48,934 nt of DNA from Prevotella sp. (GTDB lineage: Bacteria > Bacteroidota > Bacteroidia > Bacteroidales > Bacteroidaceae): the NCBI GenBank assembly GCA_017960525.1, contig JAGCZA010000009.1, positions 1 through 48,934 on the forward strand, written 5' to 3'. Positions 26,747 to 35,543 of this stretch are shown here, one piece after another. Every line of letters starts with the position of its first letter. The stretch's first letter is position 1. Position numbers and translations under genes: made by a program. The notes beneath the pieces are model-generated. The model searched no databases, had not been told where the DNA came from, and saw only the letters and a list, made by a program, of their open reading frames with translations.

Positions 26747-27769
26747 ATGAACCACCTAAAACCCCTGCTGGCAGGACTACTGCTGACCGCTTCGGGTACA
26801 TTGTTCGGCCAAGGTGCCAAGAACATCGTCATCAGCGAAGTGCTGACCAACAACACTACCAGCATCCAGGATGAGTTTGGACGGCGCGAAGCGTGGATAG
26901 AACTGGAGAACACCTCGTTCACCACCTACAACGTGCGCGGTATGTTCATCACTACCGACCGCCGCGTACTCGACGCGAACCTTTCCGCGCCCGACCGTAT
27001 CAAACTTATGCGTATGATTCCCAGTGGCGAAGACCGCACACAAATTGGCGGCCGTCACCATCTGCTGCTCTTCGCAAACAGTAACCCTGCCAACGGCAAG
27101 TTGCATCTTGCGCTCAATGTTCCTTTGTCGGAACCTGTATGGATCGCACTTTTCAACGGCAACGGTGTAGAGTTGATTGACTCTGTGACGGTTCCTGCCC
27201 TGTCTGCTGACCAGTCGTATGCCCGTGTGAAAGGGCGCTGGAGCGTGAAGGCGCCCGAAGCCGTCACCCCGGGCATTGAGAACACCATCGAGGCCAGCGC
27301 ATCGAAGATTGACCAGTTCAAGGAGCGCGACCCTCACGGCTTCGCAATGGCCCTGATGGCTATGGGCATCGTGTTTCTATGCCTTGCCCTGCTCTGGATT
27401 TTCTTCACGCTCTTCGGCATCGTAATGCGTCACCTCGACACCGCTAAGAAAGTGGCCAACGCACAGCCCATCAAGCCCATCACCAAGACGGTGGAGAAAA
27501 CACGTGAGGTGGCCCACAAGACGGGCAACATTATGCAGGAGGGCCTTGAAAAGAAGGGCATAGACCTGGAAGTCTATATGGCCGTCATCGGTATGGCTCT
27601 GAAACAGTACGAGGACGATGTGCACGACGTGGAGAGCGGCGTCATCACCATTAAGCCCAAAGACACAGGCTGGGATGATGAATATAGCCAAATGACCCAT
27701 CTGCACGACCCATTCCTCCCCACCGACCATAATGCTCCCCGCATACCCACAACTCCAGAGTTGCATTAA
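26747..27769 (+). CDS. Lamin-tail domain fused to OadG-type decarboxylase gamma subunit
   Basis: This 340-residue protein has a signal peptide (MNHLKPLLAGLLLTASG, cleaved near FGQG), a lamin-tail-like beta domain (about 24-185; NIVISEVLTNN and RREAWIELEN are its landmarks) and a single membrane helix at about 200-228, then a cytosolic tail resembling OadG. The gamma subunit stabilises and assembles the alpha-beta sodium pump decarboxylase. Placing a lamin-tail domain in the periplasm on this subunit is unusual compared with the roughly 80-residue Klebsiella OadG. A biotin-carrier gene and a beta subunit follow, confirming the context. Confidence 0.82.
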   Translation: MNHLKPLLAGLLLTASGTLFGQGAKNIVISEVLTNNTTSIQDEFGRREAWIELENTSFTTYNVRGMFITTDRRVLDANLSAPDRIKLMRMIPSGEDRTQIGGRHHLLLFANSNPANGKLHLALNVPLSEPVWIALFNGNGVELIDSVTVPALSADQSYARVKGRWSVKAPEAVTPGIENTIEASASKIDQFKERDPHGFAMALMAMGIVFLCLALLWIFFTLFGIVMRHLDTAKKVANAQPIKPITKTVEKTREVAHKTGNIMQEGLEKKGIDLEVYMAVIGMALKQYEDDVHDVESGVITIKPKDTGWDDEYSQMTHLHDPFLPTDHNAPRIPTTPELH

Positions 27770-27817
27770 TGGAAACAAAGATAAGGTAATAACGAGATAA
27801 CGTAATAACGAAAAACA

Positions 27818-28276
27818 ATGAACAAATATCAATATAAAGTGAAAGGCGTGGACTACGAAGTGGAAATCGCCGAAGTGGAAGGCAATATCGCCAAAGTGAA
27901 CGTCAACGGCATCCCGTTTGAGTTGGAACTGCAGAAGCCCATCAACGCCGCCAAGCATCCGTCAATGAACAAGCCGAAGGTGGAGGCTCCCCGCCCCGCT
28001 GCTGCCACACCCGCACCCGCTGCTGCTCCCGCTCCTGCTGCTGCTCCTGCCGCTACCGGAGCCGGCAACGCCCTGAAGGCACCACTACCCGGCACTATTA
28101 TAGAGGTGAAGGTTCAGGTGGGCCAGCAGGTCAATGTTGGCGACACCGTTCTGGTGCTTGAGGCCATGAAGATGCAGAACAACATCGAATCCGACTATGC
28201 CGGACAAGTAACATCCATTGTCGTTAAACAGGGCGACACGGTTATGGAAGGAGCCGTGCTGCTCACAATCGCATAG
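27818..28276 (+). CDS. Biotin carboxyl carrier subunit of a sodium-pump decarboxylase
   Basis: The 152-residue protein has an N-terminal segment (1-50), a Pro/Ala linker (about 56-82, rich in APAAA) and a biotinyl domain with EAMKMQN, in which Lys118 is the biotin attachment site. The linker allows the biotin arm to swing between the carboxyltransferase and the membrane beta subunit. The order gamma, carrier, beta is that of methylmalonyl-CoA or oxaloacetate decarboxylases of Bacteroidota. The leader (27778-27817) has a simple AT-rich direct repeat. It ends 4 bp before oadB. Confidence 0.93.
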   Translation: MNKYQYKVKGVDYEVEIAEVEGNIAKVNVNGIPFELELQKPINAAKHPSMNKPKVEAPRPAAATPAPAAAPAPAAAPAATGAGNALKAPLPGTIIEVKVQVGQQVNVGDTVLVLEAMKMQNNIESDYAGQVTSIVVKQGDTVMEGAVLLTIA

Positions 28277-28280
28277 AAAA

Positions 28281-29432
28281 ATGTTTGAATTCATAGCCAA
28301 TAACTTCAATGAGTTCCTGACCTACACCGGCTTTGCCAATGCCGAGGTGGGAAACATCATTATGATTGTTGTGGGAGCCATCTTCATCTATCTTGCCATC
28401 AAGAAAGACTTTGAACCGCTCCTGCTTGTACCCATCGGACTGGGCATCATCCTGGGCAATATCCCCTTCCGTGGCGACGCCGGACTGGAGATTGGCCTCT
28501 ACGAGGACAACTCCGTGCTGAACATCTTCTACCAAGGTGTGCGCCAAGGCTGGTATCCGCCGCTCATCTTCCTCGGCATTGGTGCCATGACCGACTTCAC
28601 GGCCCTGCTGGCCAACCCGAAACTGATGCTCATCGGTGCCGCCGCACAGTTCGGCATCTTCGGTGCCTATATGATTGCCTTGGCACTGGGCTTCGAGCCT
28701 AACCAGGCAGCCGGTATTGCTATCATCGGCGGTGCCGACGGCCCCACGGCCATCTTCCTTTCGTCGAAGTTGTCGCCGAACCTGATGGGTGCCATTGCCG
28801 TGTGTGCCTATAGTTATATGGCCCTTGTGCCGCTCATCCAGCCACCCATTATGCGTCTGCTCACTACTGAGAAGGAACGTCTCATCAAGATGAAGCCAGG
28901 CCGCGAAGTGAGCCAGACAGAGCGCATCCTCTTCCCCATCATCGGACTGCTCATCACAACTTTCATCGTGCCCTCTGCCCTACCCTTGCTCGGTATGCTG
29001 TTCTTTGGAAATCTGTTAAAGGAGAGCGGCAAGACCACCCGCCTGGCCAAGACTGCCGGCGCTGCGCTGAACGACATTGTGGTGATGCTGCTGGGTCTCA
29101 CCGTGGGCTGCTCCACGCAGGCCAGCGAGTTCCTGACACTGAACACCGTGTTCATCTTCGCCATCGGTGCTTTCGCTTTCGCCATTGCCTCGGCCAGCGG
29201 CGTGCTGTTTGTGAAAATTATGAACCTGTTCCTGCCGAAGGACAAGAAAATCAACCCGCTTATCGGCAATGCCGGCGTGAGCGCAGTACCTATGGCTGCC
29301 CGTATCAGTCATAATATGGGATTGGAATACGACCGCCACAACTTCCTGCTGATGCACGCTATGGGTCCCAATGTGGCTGGCGTCATCGGGTCGGCAGTGG
29401 CTGCCGGAGCCTTGCTCGGCTTCCTGTCGTAA
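28281..29432 (+). CDS. Sodium-translocating decarboxylase beta subunit
   Basis: From MFEFIANNFNEFLTYTGF the protein has 383 residues and about nine to ten hydrophobic helices. IGGADGPTAIFLSSKL (about 152-167) is the signature of the OadB/MmdB family, containing the Asp that takes part in Na+ transport. It decarboxylates carboxybiotin and pumps Na+ outward. An alternative upstream start at 28218 overlaps the biotin carrier and is rejected. Whether the substrate is oxaloacetate or (S)-methylmalonyl-CoA depends on the alpha subunit, which is not encoded in this window. Confidence 0.93.
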   Translation: MFEFIANNFNEFLTYTGFANAEVGNIIMIVVGAIFIYLAIKKDFEPLLLVPIGLGIILGNIPFRGDAGLEIGLYEDNSVLNIFYQGVRQGWYPPLIFLGIGAMTDFTALLANPKLMLIGAAAQFGIFGAYMIALALGFEPNQAAGIAIIGGADGPTAIFLSSKLSPNLMGAIAVCAYSYMALVPLIQPPIMRLLTTEKERLIKMKPGREVSQTERILFPIIGLLITTFIVPSALPLLGMLFFGNLLKESGKTTRLAKTAGAALNDIVVMLLGLTVGCSTQASEFLTLNTVFIFAIGAFAFAIASASGVLFVKIMNLFLPKDKKINPLIGNAGVSAVPMAARISHNMGLEYDRHNFLLMHAMGPNVAGVIGSAVAAGALLGFLS

Positions 29433-29438
29433 AACTTT

Positions 29439-30263
29439 TCAAGGAGCATCCGCAGCCGCACTTTCCTTGCGGCTGCGCTCCTCTTCCATCAGTTGGAAGT
29501 CTTTCTTTTTCAGCACAAACGAATTGGAAAGATATTTCTCACGCACAATTTTATTTTCAGCCAATTGTTCGGGCGTACCCTCAAAGAGGATGCGCCCTTC
29601 AAATAGCAAATAAGCGCGGTCGGTGATGCAGAGCGTCTCCTGCACATTGTGGTCGGTGATGAGGATACCGATGTTGCGGTACTTCAGCCTCCACACTATC
29701 TGCTGGATGTCCTCCACGGCAATGGGGTCGACGCCGGCAAACGGTTCGTCGAGCATAATGAACTTCGGCTCGATGGCCAGACAGCGGGCAATCTCAGTAC
29801 GGCGCCTTTCTCCTCCAGAAAGTTGGTCGCCCTTGTTCTTGCGCACTTTCTGCAGTCGGAACTCGCTGATAAGGCTCTCCAACTTTTCCAGTTGATACTG
29901 CCGAGGCCTGCCCGTCATTTCCAGCACGGAGAGGATATTGTCCTCGACACTCATCTTGCGGAAAACGGAAGCCTCCTGCGCCAGATAGCCGATGCCTGCC
30001 CGTGCCCGCTTGTAAACAGGATAGTCAGTTACCTCCTGTTCGCCCAGATAGATATGGCCGCCATTAGGCAGGACAAGTCCTGTGGTCATATAAAAAGAGG
30101 TGGTCTTGCCGGCACCGTTAGGCCCCAGCAGCCCTACAATCTCGCCTTGGCACACATTGAAACTCACATCGTTCACCACCGTGCGCTTGCCATAGCGCTT
30201 TACCAGCCCTTCACTGCGCAGCACAATGCTCTCTTCAACGGGTGTGTTTTGGATCTCTTCCAT
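29439..30263 (-). CDS. lptB: Lipopolysaccharide export ABC transporter ATPase
   Basis: The 274-residue ABC ATPase has Walker [10 protein letters not shown] (about 48-56), signature [16 protein letters not shown] (about 148-163) and Walker [15 protein letters not shown]. The D-loop sequence and the [15 protein letters not shown] segment are characteristic of LptB, which powers transfer of lipopolysaccharide from the inner membrane with LptF and LptG. It is convergent with the decarboxylase beta gene (6-bp gap). It has a longer C-terminal tail (about 35 residues, ending AAADAP) than E. coli LptB. Confidence 0.93.
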   Translation of the reverse strand: MEEIQNTPVEESIVLRSEGLVKRYGKRTVVNDVSFNVCQGEIVGLLGPNGAGKTTSFYMTTGLVLPNGGHIYLGEQEVTDYPVYKRARAGIGYLAQEASVFRKMSVEDNILSVLEMTGRPRQYQLEKLESLISEFRLQKVRKNKGDQLSGGERRRTEIARCLAIEPKFIMLDEPFAGVDPIAVEDIQQIVWRLKYRNIGILITDHNVQETLCITDRAYLLFEGRILFEGTPEQLAENKIVREKYLSNSFVLKKKDFQLMEEERSRKESAAADAP

Positions 30264-30286
30264 TGATTTCTTTCCTTATTTTGCTG

Positions 30287-30294
30287 CAAAATTA
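30287..30294 (-). promoter_or_regulatory. -7 box for lptB
   Basis: The minus strand reads TAATTTTGCAGC, matching TAnnTTTGCA, 23 bp before the lptB ATG. Confidence 0.65.
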
Positions 30295-30499
30295 CTAAAA
30301 ACCTCCCATAATCCACTTGACGCCACTATATTTTAGGTTTAAATAACATTACCGCCTCCTGAAAAATTAATTAATCTTCACTCATTAAACGAATGTAAAT
30401 TTACCCGCGCCGCTCGCAAACGGAATTTAAAGGGAAATCGGAAGTGTTAAAATGAAAGAAAAAGAGCAGACAAATTGTCAGTATTTGGATTTTTGACTA

Positions 30500-30507
30500 T
30501 ATATTTG
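30500..30507 (+). promoter_or_regulatory. -7 box for htrA
   Basis: TATATTTGCAAC, 44 bp before the ATG at 30552. The remaining gap to lptB (30295-30499) is AT-rich, with no further element that I can name. Confidence 0.65.
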
Positions 30508-30551
30508 CAACAAAGATTTCCAAACGAATCAGAATCATTAACAAACAAAGT

Positions 30552-32057
30552 ATGGATATGAAAAAGATTGTAAATTTCGTGACACCGGCCCTCAGCGTGG
30601 CCGCTATCGTTTTCTCTGTAGCAGCCTTCAACACCACTTGCGCTGCCACCCACTCACCGTCAGCCCCTGAGACAGCATCCGTGGCTGCCATAACAGCCGC
30701 CCAGCCCGTCGACCTGACCTACGCCGCCGACAAGGCCCTGCCATCGGTGGTGCATATTAAATATGTGCAAAACTCGAAAGTGCAGACCGTCGAGGTGCAG
30801 ACCGACCCCTTCGAGGACTTCTTCAGCGACCCCTTCGGCGGCTTCTTCGGACGCGGACAGCGCGGACAGGGCGGCACCCGCAAGCAACAGGTGCAGACGC
30901 CGAAACGCACGGCTACAGGCAGCGGAGTGATTATCTCGTCCGACGGCTATATCGTGACCAACAACCACGTGGTGGACGGGGCCGACGAACTGACTGTCAC
31001 ACTGTCAGACAATAAGGAATACTCCGCACGCATCATCGGTGCCGACAAGACTACCGACCTGGCCCTCATCAAGATTGACGGCAAGAGCCTGCCCGCCATC
31101 AAGATTGCCAACTCGGACGACGTGAAGGTGGGCGAATGGGTGCTGGCCATCGGCAACCCCTTGGGCCTGAACAACACCGTCACCGCTGGCATCATCTCGG
31201 CCAAGGCCCGCACGCTGGGTGCCAACGGCGTGGAGAGTTTCATCCAGACCGATGCCGCCATCAACGCAGGCAATAGCGGTGGTGCACTGGTCAATGCCAA
31301 CGGCGAACTCGTCGGCATCAACGCTATGCTCTACTCGCAGACGGGTTCGTACAGCGGTTACGGCTTCGCCATCCCCACGGCCATGATGAACAAAGTGGTC
31401 GACGACCTGAAGCAGTACGGTACTGTCCAGCGCGCCATGATTGGCATCAGCGGCCGCGATGTCAAGACCCAAGTTGACCTTGAGAAAGAAGACGGCAAGG
31501 AGACCGACTACGGCACAATGGAGGGCATTTACGTGGCAGAGGTTGTAGAAAACAGTGCTGCCCAGGAGGCCGGCATCGAAAAGGGCGACGTCATTACCGA
31601 AGTGGACGGCCAGAAGGTTCAGAAGTTCGGCGACCTCTCAGGCATCATCGCCCAGAAGCGCCCCGGCGACAAGGTGGCCCTCACCTATCTGCACAACAAG
31701 AAGAAGCAGACCAAGACCGTGACGCTGCGCAACGAGCAGGGTAACACAAAGGTGGTGAAGAACGCCGATCTGGACGTGCTGGGAGCCGACTTCCGGGAAA
31801 TCACCAAGGCCCAAAAGGAGCAGTTGGAAATCAGTTACGGCCTGGAGGTCATCAAGGTAAGCGGTGGCAAGATGAAGGAGGCTGGTGTGCCCAAGGGATT
31901 CATCATCCAGCGCGTGAACGACGAGGCCATGAAGACCGTCGAGGACTTGCAGAATGCCGTCAAGGAAGCCAGCACATCAAAAGAGCCAGTGCTCATCATC
32001 CGTGGAATGTACCCCACCGGCAAGCGCGGCTACTTCGTAGTACAACTCAGTGAGTAA
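30552..32057 (+). CDS. htrA: DegP/HtrA-type periplasmic serine protease
   Basis: The 501-residue protein begins with a signal segment (MDMKKIVNFVTPALSVAAIV) and a trypsin-like domain whose triad is His139 (VTNNHVVD), Asp169 (TTDLALIKID) and Ser242 (GNSGGAL). Two PDZ domains follow (about 305-395 and 405-495). An acidic, Phe/Gly-rich segment at 85-105 (FEDFFSDPFGGFFG) corresponds to the flexible LA loop region. It degrades or refolds damaged envelope proteins. It ends head-to-head with hflX stop to stop, with no base between. Confidence 0.96.
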   Translation: MDMKKIVNFVTPALSVAAIVFSVAAFNTTCAATHSPSAPETASVAAITAAQPVDLTYAADKALPSVVHIKYVQNSKVQTVEVQTDPFEDFFSDPFGGFFGRGQRGQGGTRKQQVQTPKRTATGSGVIISSDGYIVTNNHVVDGADELTVTLSDNKEYSARIIGADKTTDLALIKIDGKSLPAIKIANSDDVKVGEWVLAIGNPLGLNNTVTAGIISAKARTLGANGVESFIQTDAAINAGNSGGALVNANGELVGINAMLYSQTGSYSGYGFAIPTAMMNKVVDDLKQYGTVQRAMIGISGRDVKTQVDLEKEDGKETDYGTMEGIYVAEVVENSAAQEAGIEKGDVITEVDGQKVQKFGDLSGIIAQKRPGDKVALTYLHNKKKQTKTVTLRNEQGNTKVVKNADLDVLGADFREITKAQKEQLEISYGLEVIKVSGGKMKEAGVPKGFIIQRVNDEAMKTVEDLQNAVKEASTSKEPVLIIRGMYPTGKRGYFVVQLSE

Positions 32058-33308
32058 TCACTCATCCTCTATGGTATAGAGGAAGTCATTATAAGGATAT
32101 TTTTGAACGTGCAGTTTGCGCACCATACTGTAAAGTGTGGTGCGCAACTCGTCTATGTTCTGCCTTTCGCGGGCTGAAATAAAGAGGCATTCACCGTTCA
32201 TGCGGGCCATCCACGTCTGGCGCAGGTCGTCCAGCGAAATGTTCTCCTTGGTAGGCTCGGTCAAGTCGTCCTCGTCCTGGGGCGTCCAGCAGTAGGCATC
32301 TATCTTGTTGAACACCACCATTGAGGGTGTCTCCTGGCATCCCAATTCGGCAAGTGTTTGTTCTACCACCTTTATCTGCTCCTCAAAGTCGGGATGGCTG
32401 ATGTCCACTACGTGGACGAGCAAATCGGCCTCGCGTACCTCGTCAAGAGTGCTCTTGAACGACTCCACCAGGTCTGACGGCAGTTTGCGTATGAAGCCTA
32501 CGGTATCGGCCAGCAGGAAGGGCAGGTTCTCGATGGTTACCTTGCGCACGGTGGTATCGAGCGTGGCGAAAAGTTTATTCTCGGCGAAGACATCGCTTTT
32601 GGAGAGCAGATTCATCAGCGTCGATTTTCCCACATTGGTATAGCCCACCAAGGCCACACGGATGAGGCGCCCACGGTTTTTGCGCTGCGTTGTTTTCTGC
32701 TGGTCAATCTCTGCCAGCCGCTGTTTGAGCAGGGTAATGCGGTGCAGTATGATACGGCGGTCCATCTCCAACTGCGTCTCACCAGGGCCACGCAAGCCCA
32801 CAGTACCCTTGCCGCCGCCACCACCGCTGCCGCCGCCTTGGCGCTCCAAGTGCGTCCACAGCCGTTGCAGACGTGGCAGCATGTAGCGGTGCTGCGCCAG
32901 TTCCACTTGGGCCTTGGCCTCCGCCGTCTGCGCACGCATAGCGAAGATGTCGAGGATGAGGCTGGTACGGTCAAGTATTTTCACTTGCAGTTCCTTCTCG
33001 ATGTTACGCAACTGCTTGGCCGTCAGTTCGTCGTCGAAGATGACCATGCCCACAGGCTCGTCGGCATCCTCACAATCCTTGATATACTGACGGATTTCCT
33101 GCAACTTGCCGCTACCCACGTAGGTCACGCTGCTGGGGCCGCCCACGCGCTGGGTGAAGCGCCTCACGGTGCGCGCCCCTGCGGTGTCGGCCAAAAACTC
33201 CAGTTCGTCCAAGTATTCTTTGGTCTTGGCCTCATCCTGGTTGGGCGTAATCAGGCCCACGAGTACCGCCGTTTCGGCTTTGGCTTCGGATATGATAAAT
33301 TCCTTCAT
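32058..33308 (-). CDS. hflX: GTPase HflX
   Basis: The 416-residue GTPase starts MKEFIISEAKAETAVLVGL; an upstream ATG at 33347 lies upstream of the -7 box (33335-33342) and is rejected. The N-terminal HflX domain contains GGPSSVTYVGSGKLQEI. A glycine-rich hinge (GGGSGGGGGKG, about 155-165) precedes the GPGETQLE motif, and the G domain has P-loop GYTNVGKST, DTVGFIRKLP and NKID. HflX splits stalled or stressed ribosomes and binds the 50S subunit. A palindrome array lies upstream of its promoter. Confidence 0.96.
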   Translation of the reverse strand: MKEFIISEAKAETAVLVGLITPNQDEAKTKEYLDELEFLADTAGARTVRRFTQRVGGPSSVTYVGSGKLQEIRQYIKDCEDADEPVGMVIFDDELTAKQLRNIEKELQVKILDRTSLILDIFAMRAQTAEAKAQVELAQHRYMLPRLQRLWTHLERQGGGSGGGGGKGTVGLRGPGETQLEMDRRIILHRITLLKQRLAEIDQQKTTQRKNRGRLIRVALVGYTNVGKSTLMNLLSKSDVFAENKLFATLDTTVRKVTIENLPFLLADTVGFIRKLPSDLVESFKSTLDEVREADLLVHVVDISHPDFEEQIKVVEQTLAELGCQETPSMVVFNKIDAYCWTPQDEDDLTEPTKENISLDDLRQTWMARMNGECLFISARERQNIDELRTTLYSMVRKLHVQKYPYNDFLYTIEDE

Positions 33309-33334
33309 TATGGCTCTAAAATGGTTTGATGGTG

Positions 33335-33342
33335 CAAATATA
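33335..33342 (-). promoter_or_regulatory. -7 box for hflX
   Basis: The minus strand reads TATATTTGCACC, 27 bp before the ATG at 33308. The palindrome array (33381-33443) begins 39 bp upstream of it. Confidence 0.7.
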
Positions 33343-33380
33343 CACATTTTTTCCGAAATACAAGCCTATTGGGCGGAAAA

Positions 33381-33443
33381 AGTTTGGACGAACCAAACTA
33401 TGACTTTGGTTCGTCCAAACTGGTGGTTTGGTTCGTCCAAACT
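33381..33443. repeat. 19-bp palindrome array, cluster C (3 copies, one inverted)
   Basis: Copies lie at 33381-33399, 33403-33421 and 33425-33443, with spacers ATG and GGT, period 22. The first is AGTTTGGACGAACCAAACT, the exact reverse complement of the consensus; the others are in the forward sense. The array is 7 bp after the serpin stop and upstream of the hflX promoter. Confidence 0.93.
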
Positions 33444-33449
33444 CAAACC

Positions 33450-35348
33450 CTACTTTACCACCTTTTTTCCGTTCCTGATATAAAGGCCCCTGGGCAGGCT
33501 CTCGCCCGACACTTTGCGGCCTTGCAGATCGAAGAGGTCGCTGTTGCGGTTAGTCGGCTCAAATTTGCTGTCGGCAATGTTAGTAGTGGTATCGCCCGTG
33601 TACTGGCCCATAAAGAGGATGATGCCCGTCGACTGCTCGCTGATGATGTAGAGGAAGGGCCGGTCGGCGTGGAACGAAACCCTTTCTGGTATACCTGTAG
33701 CCGCTTCTCCGATGACAGTGACGGCGGCGGCCTCGGTGCCCTGCTCGTTGACCTCAATCTTAGCCACCTGTTTCATCAGTTCTATGAAGAGGTTCTCGCC
33801 CTGCATATCGACAACGAGGTCTGAGAAGTCGGCCTCGTAAGGACTGAATGCCGTGGGCATACCCAAATCGGACATAATCGTATTCAAGTCTATGTTTGAA
33901 CTTGTATCGAAACGCGGCAGTTTCAAATCCACATCGCAACTGCGGCTATACATCCGCCAGTTTTTCCCGTCCAGGCTTTCCACCAGTTCGGCCAGCGTCT
34001 TGCCCTCAAGGGGCAGCAGTATTTGCATTTGGTAACTGCCGTTGCCGTAAGGCAGCCACACAGACTGGCAGAGTTCGTTCTCGGCATAAGTCATCAATTC
34101 ATACTTGTGCATCATCGGCACGCTGGCACCGCCATTGAACGGCTCGTCCCGCGTATCCTCCACCTTGAACGGGTCACTCCAAATCCCCTTGAAATAAATG
34201 GCGTTGAGCAGATAACTCACGGCCTGCGGGTTGAACTCCCTTTCGCTGAGCACCTCCTTTATCATTCCCGCCGTGTGGTCGCTGGCCCACTGGTTGATGA
34301 CGTTGCGGGTCTGGCCGTCGGCAAAGTCGCGGGCCTGCGGATTGGCCATATAGTACTGGCTGCACGTTTGGGCGAAGTCTGGCTTCAGCTGCCAGCCCAT
34401 ACCATTATTCACGAACATAGTGTTCGAGAGGTTCAGCTTGGTGGTCGGGTCATACCAGCCCGTTCCTGCCAGTTCGAGTTTCATCTTCTGGCAGAACTCG
34501 TTCTGGGCCGACACATCGTTGAAGCCCAGCACTTGGCCTATTTCCTGCTGAGTCTGCCCGGCGGCGCCGTTGTTGAGCATACCCAGAGCGTAGGTGATGC
34601 TGAGCGGCGACAGGATGAGGTTGGCCTCGCCACGCGCCTTGCGGAAGAGGTCGAAGGCGAAGTCGTTGTTCTGCTCCACCAATTGCTTTTCGTCCTGCGT
34701 CAGCTCGATATACTTGGGGGCATTGAAATCGTTGGCGGTGAACCAGATGCCGCCGCCCTCCACAGCCGAAAACGACTCGTAGTCGCAAATGCAGTCCGGT
34801 TCGGGTTCAAACAGGTAGTGCACCAGTCCCTTCTCTTTCAAACCCACGCCCTCAACGCCGAGTCTCCCGTTCCAACTGTGGCGGTGGAGCATTTTTCCCC
34901 AAATATTGACCACATCGACAATGTCTCCCACATCGGGACATTCGCCTGGATATTGGAAGCAGGTGTAGTCGCAAATCATAAAGTCCTGCTTGTCGCCCAT
35001 GTAGTCGTACTGCCACACCAGCCCCTCGTCGTCTTCGCGGAAGGCGCCATAGTAGCGGCTGCCATTGTGGTCGCGGCGGTACATCTTCATATACTGCCGC
35101 CCGTCTATAACGGTGTCGCCCTGAAGCGTATAGCGCACCTCCCATACGGTCTCGTCGAACATATCGAAATAGGACTCATACTCCTGGCCGGGAGGCAGTT
35201 CCTTCTCCTCGAAATGGTGATAGACATACCACCACGTCTTGCCCTGCACCAGCATAGGACAGCGGCTGTTTTCTGCACCGGCGCCCAATGCGACTGCCAT
35301 AACGGCTGATAACATTAACTTTCTCATAGCATTTTTCTTCATACGCAT
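33450..35348 (-). CDS. Secreted serpin with an added N-terminal domain and short T9SS-like tail
   Basis: From MRMKKNAMRKLMLSAVMAVA (signal peptide, cleavage near AGA) the protein has 632 residues. Residues of about 25-225 form a domain I do not recognise (WWYVYHHFEEKELPPGQEY). A full serpin fold follows (about 230-580; NLILSPLSITYALGMLNNGA and NAIYFKGIWSDPF are conserved). The hinge of the reactive loop, NEQGTEAAAVTV, has the small residues needed for insertion, so an inhibitor is likely; the scissile region AATG suggests a small P1 residue. The end DLQGRKVSGESLPRGLYIRN plus GKKVVK resembles a short T9SS type A sorting tail. Confidence 0.85.
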   Translation of the reverse strand: MRMKKNAMRKLMLSAVMAVALGAGAENSRCPMLVQGKTWWYVYHHFEEKELPPGQEYESYFDMFDETVWEVRYTLQGDTVIDGRQYMKMYRRDHNGSRYYGAFREDDEGLVWQYDYMGDKQDFMICDYTCFQYPGECPDVGDIVDVVNIWGKMLHRHSWNGRLGVEGVGLKEKGLVHYLFEPEPDCICDYESFSAVEGGGIWFTANDFNAPKYIELTQDEKQLVEQNNDFAFDLFRKARGEANLILSPLSITYALGMLNNGAAGQTQQEIGQVLGFNDVSAQNEFCQKMKLELAGTGWYDPTTKLNLSNTMFVNNGMGWQLKPDFAQTCSQYYMANPQARDFADGQTRNVINQWASDHTAGMIKEVLSEREFNPQAVSYLLNAIYFKGIWSDPFKVEDTRDEPFNGGASVPMMHKYELMTYAENELCQSVWLPYGNGSYQMQILLPLEGKTLAELVESLDGKNWRMYSRSCDVDLKLPRFDTSSNIDLNTIMSDLGMPTAFSPYEADFSDLVVDMQGENLFIELMKQVAKIEVNEQGTEAAAVTVIGEAATGIPERVSFHADRPFLYIISEQSTGIILFMGQYTGDTTTNIADSKFEPTNRNSDLFDLQGRKVSGESLPRGLYIRNGKKVVK

Positions 35349-35460
35349 AGTTATTAGAGTTACTCTACTAATAAATAGCGAAACGCCCAAAATACTGCAT
35401 ACGTTCCTAAACATTTAACGTATTTTTATTTTTTCGGTGGCGTTTTGTTCTTTATCGCTG

Positions 35461-35468
35461 CAAAATTA
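35461..35468 (-). promoter_or_regulatory. -7 box for the serpin gene
   Basis: The minus strand reads TAATTTTGCAGC, about 113 bp before the serpin start, leaving a long leader. It diverges from the rnpB promoter at 35531. Confidence 0.55.
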
Positions 35469-35530
35469 AGCAAAAACATCGGAACGGCCAAAAAAAGATG
35501 GAAAAGTTTCCACATTTCTGCAAAAATGCT

Positions 35531-35538
35531 TACCTTTG
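35531..35538 (+). promoter_or_regulatory. -7 box for rnpB
   Basis: TACCTTTGCA, about 6 bp before the expected 5' end of the RNase P RNA, as for the tRNA promoter at 6865. Confidence 0.75.
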
Positions 35539-35543
35539 CAGTC

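Noticed and set aside
33335-33443. Short open frames through the palindrome arrays reading VWTNQT or FGSSKL
   Set aside because: They arise from the repeat itself and occur in any array; promoters and conserved starts place the real genes outside.
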